Source of the DNA: Janthinobacterium sp. LM6
Lineage (GTDB): Bacteria > Pseudomonadota > Gammaproteobacteria > Burkholderiales > Burkholderiaceae_D
Direction: 5' to 3'
DNA length: 64,000 nt
Assembly (NCBI RefSeq): GCF_002002885.1
Contig: NZ_CP019510.1
Span: 5,022,001 to 5,086,000 of the forward strand
Made by a program: the position numbers and the translations under genes. Positions 59,201 through 64,000 of the stretch are shown here, one piece after another. The notes beneath the pieces are model-generated. The model saw nothing but the letters and a program-made list of their open reading frames with translations. It was not told the DNA's origin and ran no database searches. Each line of letters starts with the position of its first letter. The first letter of the stretch is position 1.

Positions 59201-59291
59201 GGGCGATGGCTCCGGATGACTATGTATAACAAGAATAACAAAAAGATATGCACGCAAACGCAGATTTCAAGCAGCGACACGACGGCGCATC

Positions 59292-59411
59292 GGCAGCCAG
59301 GAAAATCGTCGCGAGCGGCAGTGATTTGTGGCCGAGAAGCGCAACCGTACTGGAGTACGGTGAGCATCGCCGGCCGCAAAGCGCGCCGCGCAGCAGATTT
59401 GCCTGGCTGCC
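59292..59411. repeat. 120-bp imperfect palindrome two bases beyond a stop codon
   Basis: Terminal arms GGCAGCCAGGAAAATC (59292-59307) and GATTTGCCTGGCTGCC (59396-59411) match at 15 of 16 positions. The centre CCGTACT-GG-AGTACGG (59345-59360) is perfect and nearly concentric with the arms. TTGTGGCCG and CGGCCGCAA between them add pairing. It fills much of the gap between the PHP phosphatase stop (59414) and htpX. Resembles a MITE/REP-like element or a long 3' hairpin. Confidence 0.7.
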
Positions 59412-59413
59412 AG

Positions 59414-60247
59414 CTAAAACCAGTCGTGCCAGATGGGCGTGACGTTGGCTGGCAACGGCGGCAGCATGGCAAAATCCACGCGCGACTCGCCCGGCGCATG
59501 GAAATCCGTGCCGCGCGAGGCGAGGAAGCCGTAGGCATTGGCCAACTGCGCGTATTCCGGATACTGGTCTGGACTGTGGCTGCCCGTGACGACTTCGATG
59601 GCCACGCCGCCGAGTTGCTTGAACTCATCGAACAGCACGCCTTGCGCCATGTCGCTGAAGCGGTAGCGGCCCGGATGGGCGATGACGGCCACGCCGCCCG
59701 CGCCGCGGATCCAGCCGACCGCTTCGGCCAGGGTGGCCCAGCGGTGCTCGACGTAGCCCGGCTTGCCTTCCGACAGGTATTTCTTGAACACGTCGGGGAT
59801 ATTCGCGCATTTGCCCGTTTCCACGATGTAACGGGCAAAGTGCGTGCGCGACATCAGGTCCGGGTTGCCGACGAATTTCAAGGCCCCTTCATAGGCGTCG
59901 GGGATGCCGGCCAGGTCCAGCTGGCGGGCGATTTCGCGGCCGCGCGCGTCGCGCCCCGAACGCGTGCGGTGCAAGCCCTGCACGAGACCCGGATTGTTTT
60001 CATCGACTTGCAAGCCGACGATGTGCACGGTTTCGCCGGCCCACGTGATGGAAATTTCCACGCCGGCCACGAAGCGCATGCCCAGGTCCAGCGCGGCCGT
60101 GCGCGCGGCGGCGACGCCGGACACTTCATCGTGATCCGTCAGCGCCCACACGTCCACGCCCGCCTTGCGCGCGTAAGCGGCCACGGCGGCAGGTGACAGC
60201 ACGCCGTCGGAGATATTCGAATGACAATGCAGGTCGACTTTAAGCAT
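59414..60247 (-). CDS. PHP-domain nucleotidase (YciV/RNase AM-like)
   Basis: 277 residues. PHP metal-site motifs: VDLHCHSNISDG at the N terminus, WALTDHDEVSG, VAGVEISITW and, later, VIAHPGRYRF, plus GTDFHAPGE near the end. The family includes 3',5'-nucleoside bisphosphate phosphatase and RNase AM, which removes short 5' ends from RNA. Genomic closeness to yciO, as in enterobacteria, supports the YciV/RNase AM assignment. The stop is followed at once by a 120-bp palindrome. Confidence 0.92.
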   Translation of the reverse strand: MLKVDLHCHSNISDGVLSPAAVAAYARKAGVDVWALTDHDEVSGVAAARTAALDLGMRFVAGVEISITWAGETVHIVGLQVDENNPGLVQGLHRTRSGRDARGREIARQLDLAGIPDAYEGALKFVGNPDLMSRTHFARYIVETGKCANIPDVFKKYLSEGKPGYVEHRWATLAEAVGWIRGAGGVAVIAHPGRYRFSDMAQGVLFDEFKQLGGVAIEVVTGSHSPDQYPEYAQLANAYGFLASRGTDFHAPGESRVDFAMLPPLPANVTPIWHDWF

Positions 60248-60337
60248 GTGAAAACAATACCCTGCACGGGCTCAGCATGGAAGAAGTTTTCATTGTACGC
60301 TGCTTGGCCAATCGCGCTGCAGCGTTCCCGACACACA

Positions 60338-61222
60338 TCAGGCCAAAAAGGCTTCCACCAGCCGCGCCAATGCCGCTGGCTGATCATGATGCAGCATGTG
60401 GCCCGCATCCGCCATCATCTCGCAGCGCACATCCTTGATGCAGGCCAAACGCCGGTCGATTTCAATGCGCGCTTCTTCCTTTGGCCCCATCCACTGCCAC
60501 ATATTCGTACCATCGGCCTCCACCCACAGCACGGGCGCCGTGATGCGGCGCCAGCACGCCATCACTTCTTCCACCTGGTACAGGATGGGATTGACGCGCT
60601 TGTGCCGCGGGTCGCCGAGGATGTCCCACTCGCCCGCCTCGTTCCGTGCCGACCAGTGTTCGGCCAGAAAGGCCGCGCGCTCGTCCGGCAGGCGCGGATT
60701 GGTCTTTTGCAGGCGCTCGGCCACGGCGCGCTGCGAAGGGTAGCTGCGCATGGCGGGCGGCTCGCGCAATTCGTCCAGCCACTTGGCGTAGCGGGCCGGC
60801 GCCTGCTCCGGCTGCGTTGCCATCATGCCGAAGCCTTCCAGGTTGATGAAGCGGCTGATGCGCTCCGGGCGCACGCCCGCGTACAGGCCGGCCACGTTGG
60901 CGCCCATGCTGTGGCCCAGCAGGTTGACGGGTAGGTCCGGCGAATAGTGCAGCAGCATGGCGTCCAGGTCGGCCAGGTAGTCGGGGAACCAGTAGGTGTC
61001 CGATTGCGTGTAGTCGCTGAGGCCAAAGCCGCGCCAGTCGGGCGCGATCACGTGCCAGTCGCCTTGCAACTCGTCGACGACGAACTGGAATGAGGCGGCC
61101 ACGTCCATCCAGCCGTGCACCATGAACAGGATGGGCGCGCCTACACGGCCCCAATGGCGCACATGCGTACGGGCGCCGCGGATGTTGATGAATTCGGAAC
61201 GGGAAAGTTTCATGGGTTTCAT
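60338..61222 (-). CDS. Alpha/beta hydrolase
   Basis: 294 residues from the ATG at 61222 (MKPMKLSRSEF), seven bases after AGG. Oxyanion motif VHGWMD, nucleophile elbow GHSMGAN (Ser105) and the C-terminal His in DAGHMLHHDQP form the usual fold; the acid is probably Asp in WVEADGTN. The middle (about 120-200) is a lid region. Related enzymes are esterases or haloalkane dehalogenase-like hydrolases; the substrate cannot be fixed. It starts about 200 bases from the divergent carbonic-anhydrase-like gene. Confidence 0.88.
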   Translation of the reverse strand: MKPMKLSRSEFINIRGARTHVRHWGRVGAPILFMVHGWMDVAASFQFVVDELQGDWHVIAPDWRGFGLSDYTQSDTYWFPDYLADLDAMLLHYSPDLPVNLLGHSMGANVAGLYAGVRPERISRFINLEGFGMMATQPEQAPARYAKWLDELREPPAMRSYPSQRAVAERLQKTNPRLPDERAAFLAEHWSARNEAGEWDILGDPRHKRVNPILYQVEEVMACWRRITAPVLWVEADGTNMWQWMGPKEEARIEIDRRLACIKDVRCEMMADAGHMLHHDQPAALARLVEAFLA

Positions 61223-61419
61223 CGGATGCCTGCCTTGAAAGTGGCGCGGATGGCGCCACATGCTGTGTCTGTAGATAGGGTGCGCATAAAAGTACGACCG
61301 TTCGATAATTATACCGGATTAGCGGCCGGCGCTCGGACTTGCCCTGCAACAGCGTAAAATAGCGCAAAACTTCCGCGTCCGGCCGTGCCCGGCGCTTCCA
61401 CCACCGCCACAGGCTAACG

Positions 61420-61944
61420 ATGACACTCTACCAATTGGGCGCCGATGCGCCGCTGATTGATGCTTCCGCTTTTGTTGCCGACACGGCCAACGTGATCGGC
61501 AAGGTGACCCTGGAAGCGAATACGTCCGTATGGTTCGGCGCCACGATCCGCGGCGACAACGAACGCATCACCGTGGGCGCCAACAGCAATGTGCAGGAAG
61601 GCGCCGTGCTGCACACGGATCCGGGCTACCCGCTGGACATCGGCCGGAACGTGACCATCGGCCACCAGGCGATGTTGCATGGCTGCACGATCGGCGATGG
61701 CGCCCTGGTCGGCATCCAGGCCGTGATCCTGAACGGCGCGAAGATCGGCAAGAACTGCCTGGTCGGCGCGGGTGCGCTGGTCACGGAAGGCAAGGAATTT
61801 CCCGACAATATGCTGATCATCGGCTCACCGGCGAAAGCCGTGCGGGCCCTGACGGCAGACGATATCACCAGGCTACAAGGCAACGCCGTGAACTATGTGC
61901 AACGCGGCCAGCTATTTAATACGCAACTCAAGAAGATTGGATAA
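61420..61944 (+). CDS. Gamma-carbonic anhydrase family protein (YrdA-like)
   Basis: 174 residues. Left-handed beta-helix hexapeptide repeats (VIGKVTLEANTSVWFGATIRGD, GARIG-type turns). The three zinc ligands are present: His65 in VLHTDPG, His82 in IGHQAM and His87 in MLHGCT. Homologues reversibly hydrate CO2 or have unknown transferase-like roles. Four bases separate it from hslO, so they are likely cotranscribed; E. coli yrdA is not next to hslO, so the link may be lineage-specific. Confidence 0.92.
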   Translation: MTLYQLGADAPLIDASAFVADTANVIGKVTLEANTSVWFGATIRGDNERITVGANSNVQEGAVLHTDPGYPLDIGRNVTIGHQAMLHGCTIGDGALVGIQAVILNGAKIGKNCLVGAGALVTEGKEFPDNMLIIGSPAKAVRALTADDITRLQGNAVNYVQRGQLFNTQLKKIG

Positions 61945-61948
61945 GAGA

Positions 61949-62929
61949 ATGACGACTGAAACCACGGGCGCAATCAGCGCAGCCCTTACCGGCCAGGATA
62001 CCCTGCAAAAATTTATTTTCGACAACGCCGCCGTGCGCGGCCAGTTCATCGACGTTTCGACCACCTGGCAGGAAGTGGTGTCGCGCCACGCCTACCCGAC
62101 GGCCGTGAAAAAAGTGCTGGGCGAAATGGTGGCCGCCGCCGCCCTGCTGTCGGCCAACCTGAAATTCAACGGCTCCATCATCATGCAGATCCATGGCGAC
62201 GGCCCCGTGCGCCTGATGGTGGTCGAGTGCGACTCCGACCTGCGCCTGCGCGCCACGGCCAAGCTGGACCCGGACGCCACGATTCCCGACGTGGCCACCG
62301 TGCCGCAATTGCTCAACGCCACAGGCAAGGGCCGCTTCATCATCACCCTGGATCCGGCCGACAAGGTGCCGGGCCAGCAACCGTACCAGGGCATCGTGCC
62401 GCTGGACGGCGACGACATGGCCACCGTGATCGAAAACTACATGTTGCGCTCGGAACAGCTCGACACGCGCCTGTGGCTGGCCACGGACGACAGCGTCTCG
62501 CGCGGCCTGCTGCTGCAAAAGCTGCCCCACCACGGCGGCAAGGCCGAAGCGACGCCCGTGTCGGAAGAAGACGCGCTGGACACGTGGAACCGCGCCGTGA
62601 TGCTGGCGTCGACCCTGAAAGAGGCGGAAATCCTGTCGACGGACATCGATACCCTGATGCAGCGCTTGTTCTGGGAAGAAACAATCCGCGTCTTCGACCC
62701 GCTGCACCCGAGCTTCCATTGCACTTGCACGCGCGAAAAAGTGGGCAATATGCTCAAGATGCTGGGCGAGGAAGAAGTCAACAGCACCCTGGAAGAAGTA
62801 GGCCAGGTGGGCGTGAACTGCGACTTCTGCGGCCAGCACTATGAATTCGACAAGGTCGATTGCGCACAGCTGTTCATTACCGATGCGCCGGCCGAAGTCT
62901 TGATTCCGCCAGCCGCCAGCATCAACTAA
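61949..62929 (+). CDS. hslO: Redox-regulated chaperone Hsp33
   Basis: 326 residues from the ATG at 61949, after AAGAGA. The chaperone core begins LQKFIFDNAAVRGQFIDVS and includes VRLMVVECDSDLRLRATAKL. The C-terminal zinc switch has CTC in FHCTCTREKVGNML and, about 30 residues on, CDFC in GVNCDFCGQHYEF, the expected CxC and CxxC pairs. Oxidation of these cysteines releases zinc and activates the chaperone, protecting proteins in bleach or peroxide stress. A GC hairpin terminator follows. Confidence 0.96.
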   Translation: MTTETTGAISAALTGQDTLQKFIFDNAAVRGQFIDVSTTWQEVVSRHAYPTAVKKVLGEMVAAAALLSANLKFNGSIIMQIHGDGPVRLMVVECDSDLRLRATAKLDPDATIPDVATVPQLLNATGKGRFIITLDPADKVPGQQPYQGIVPLDGDDMATVIENYMLRSEQLDTRLWLATDDSVSRGLLLQKLPHHGGKAEATPVSEEDALDTWNRAVMLASTLKEAEILSTDIDTLMQRLFWEETIRVFDPLHPSFHCTCTREKVGNMLKMLGEEEVNSTLEEVGQVGVNCDFCGQHYEFDKVDCAQLFITDAPAEVLIPPAASIN

Positions 62930-62956
62930 GCATTACAGTTTCGCAATGAATCCGCC

Positions 62957-62986
62957 GCGCCGCCCTTGAGGCGGCGCAATTGTTTC
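62957..62986 (+). terminator. Terminator of the hslO operon
   Basis: GCGCCGCC (62957-62964) pairs with GGCGGCGC (62970-62977) around a short loop; a weak AATTGTTT follows. Confidence 0.6.
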
Positions 62987-62988
62987 CA

Positions 62989-63044
62989 CTGTCATCGTTC
63001 CGTCATCAGTTCGTCATCAGCCCGTCACGCGCCGCCGTTACGCT
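62989..63044 (+). promoter_or_regulatory. Double Pho box and -10 element upstream of a TonB-dependent receptor
   Basis: Four 7-bp half sites with strict 11-bp spacing: CTGTCAT (62989), CCGTCAT (63000), TCGTCAT (63011) and CCGTCAC (63022), each separated by four bases, the layout bound by two PhoB dimers. Ten bases after the last one is TACGCT (63039-63044), the same distance as between Pho box and -10 in E. coli phoA. The -35 is replaced by the last half sites. Predicts activation by PhoB under phosphate starvation. Confidence 0.8.
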
Positions 63045-63080
63045 GCGCAGCTTGTATTACTTCCTACTTTCCACAGGCTG

Positions 63081-64000
63081 ATGATGAATACCCACTTGAC
63101 GCTGGCCCTGCGCCGCCATTCCTTTCATGTGTTGCTGGGCGCCTGCGCCGCAGGCTTGAGCCTGCCGGCCCTGGCGCAAACGGCCGTGGCCGCCGCCGTG
63201 GCATCCGCCGCCACCGACATGGCCGCCCCTGCCCCCGCTGCCGACGACAATGCACCGATGGCCACCGTGGAGATTTCCTCGCGCAAGACGCGTTCTTCGG
63301 TTGCCCTGAGCAAGAATGAAATCCAGAAAATCCTGCCCGGCACGAATCCCTTGAAAGCCCTGCAAACCTTGCCCGGCGTCAGCTTCCAGACGGCCGACCC
63401 GTGGGGCAACAACGAGCAGAACCTGTCGCTGTTCGTGCATGGTTTTTCCGGCCAGCAACTCGGCTACACCATGGACGGCGTGCCGCTGGGCGACCAGCAG
63501 TACGGCAACTACAACGGCCTGTCGCCGCAGCGCGCCGTGATCAGCGAAAACGTGCGCAGCGTCGTGCTGTCCTCGGGCGCGGGCGACCTGGCCACGGCCT
63601 CGACCAGCAACCTGGGCGGCACCATCGAAACCTATTCCAGCGACCCGCTGGCCACGCAGGGCGCCAGCGTGCAGCAAACGGTGGGCAGCCACCGCACCTC
63701 GCGCACGTTTGCCCGCTATGACACGGGCGCCTTCGGCGATGGCAGCAGCGCCTATTTTTCCATCCTGCACCATGAAGCGCGCGCCTGGGACTTCGATGCG
63801 CGCCAGGGCGGCGACCAGTTCAACGCCAAATACGTCAACCGCAGCGAGGCGGGCAAGCTGACCCTGTTCTTCAATTACTCGGACAAGATCGAGCCGAACG
63901 AAGACAGCACCGTGCACGTGGCCGGCGAGACGAGCGCGCCCTACACGCGCCCCTTCCTGTATCCGGACTTCAAGGCGGCGCTGAATTACCTGTCGCCCAC
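63081..64000 (+). CDS. TonB-dependent outer-membrane receptor, 3' end outside window
   Basis: At least 306 residues, continuing beyond the window; the ATG at 63084 is an alternative start. Signal peptide (about 1-34, ending LPALAQ), a short Ala-rich segment, then a plug domain (about 60-190): VEISSRKTRSSVALSKNEIQKILPGTNPL, LQTLPGVSFQTADPWG, NLSLFVHGFSGQQLGYTMDGVPLG and SNLGGTIETYSS. The barrel begins after about 190. Preceded by a double Pho box, so it is probably made in phosphate starvation and may take up a phosphorus-containing compound or a cofactor needed then. Ligand unknown. Confidence 0.92.
   Translation, partial: MMNTHLTLALRRHSFHVLLGACAAGLSLPALAQTAVAAAVASAATDMAAPAPAADDNAPMATVEISSRKTRSSVALSKNEIQKILPGTNPLKALQTLPGVSFQTADPWGNNEQNLSLFVHGFSGQQLGYTMDGVPLGDQQYGNYNGLSPQRAVISENVRSVVLSSGAGDLATASTSNLGGTIETYSSDPLATQGASVQQTVGSHRTSRTFARYDTGAFGDGSSAYFSILHHEARAWDFDARQGGDQFNAKYVNRSEAGKLTLFFNYSDKIEPNEDSTVHVAGETSAPYTRPFLYPDFKAALNYLSP

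Noticed and set aside
1-64000. CRISPR array, tRNA, rRNA, insertion sequence or prophage
   Set aside because: No regularly spaced repeats, no cloverleaf-like sequence with a CCA end, and no transposase, integrase or phage structural motifs were recognised on either strand. A covariance-model scan was not possible here.

Overview
The window is high-GC DNA, almost fully coding, with gene content typical of an Oxalobacteraceae betaproteobacterium; Janthinobacterium or a close relative is my best guess. This rests on the paired cyanophycin synthetases with their dedicated ABC transporter and DUF1854 protein, the dapA-bamC order, and overall protein character. No rRNA, tRNA, insertion sequence, prophage or CRISPR array was recognised. 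Two genes run off the ends: a flavodoxin reductase on the left and a TonB-dependent receptor on the right.

Layout. 1-4422 (minus): an operon behind a near-perfect Fur box, encoding a PepSY membrane protein, a DUF2271 protein with an ApbE-type flavinylation motif, a DUF4198 protein, ApbE, and a membrane-anchored flavodoxin/FNR reductase. I read it as an iron-starvation extracytosolic electron-transfer chain. 4575-6772: small stress and membrane proteins. 6822-12897 (minus): CheR, CheB, a receiver-kinase and a large multi-PAS hybrid kinase, a signalling cluster without a visible chemoreceptor. 13012-25609: regulator/enzyme pairs (AKR/LysR, EamA/AraC, TetR/amn), free-methionine-sulfoxide reductase, a methyltransferase, a second-site methionine aminopeptidase, and an unusual membrane protein joining DnaJ-like cysteine repeats to Sel1 repeats.

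25654-33716: the cyanophycin locus. The DUF1854 gene and the ABC transporter diverge from cphA' and cphA. CphA' has lost the Walker A lysine and the C-terminal end of its Mur-ligase domain, while CphA is intact. 33888-42754: a GGDEF/EAL protein, a TonB-dependent receptor, an RpiR regulator and a class III aminotransferase. 42751-44360: a type VI secretion graveyard with an intact PAAR protein, broken effector/adaptor fragments and a TssF N-terminal stub. Next to it lie a Ser/Thr kinase with TPRs whose 3' half is compositionally different, and an unknown partner gene.

47684-53843: mutS overlapping a secreted protein that looks like a metallophosphoesterase stripped of its metal ligands, then slyD, roxA and a small Ala-rich lipoprotein with a complex leader. 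54014-60247 (minus): bamC, dapA, methyltransferase, site-2 protease, yciO, htpX and a PHP phosphatase, a housekeeping block. 60338-64000: hydrolase, gamma-carbonic anhydrase, hslO, and a TonB-dependent receptor behind four 11-bp-spaced Pho-box half sites with an ideally placed -10.

Recurrent intergenic structure: three imperfect palindromes with GTAC-type cores lie within a few bases of stop codons (near 12990, 20557 and 59352) and may belong to one REP-like family.
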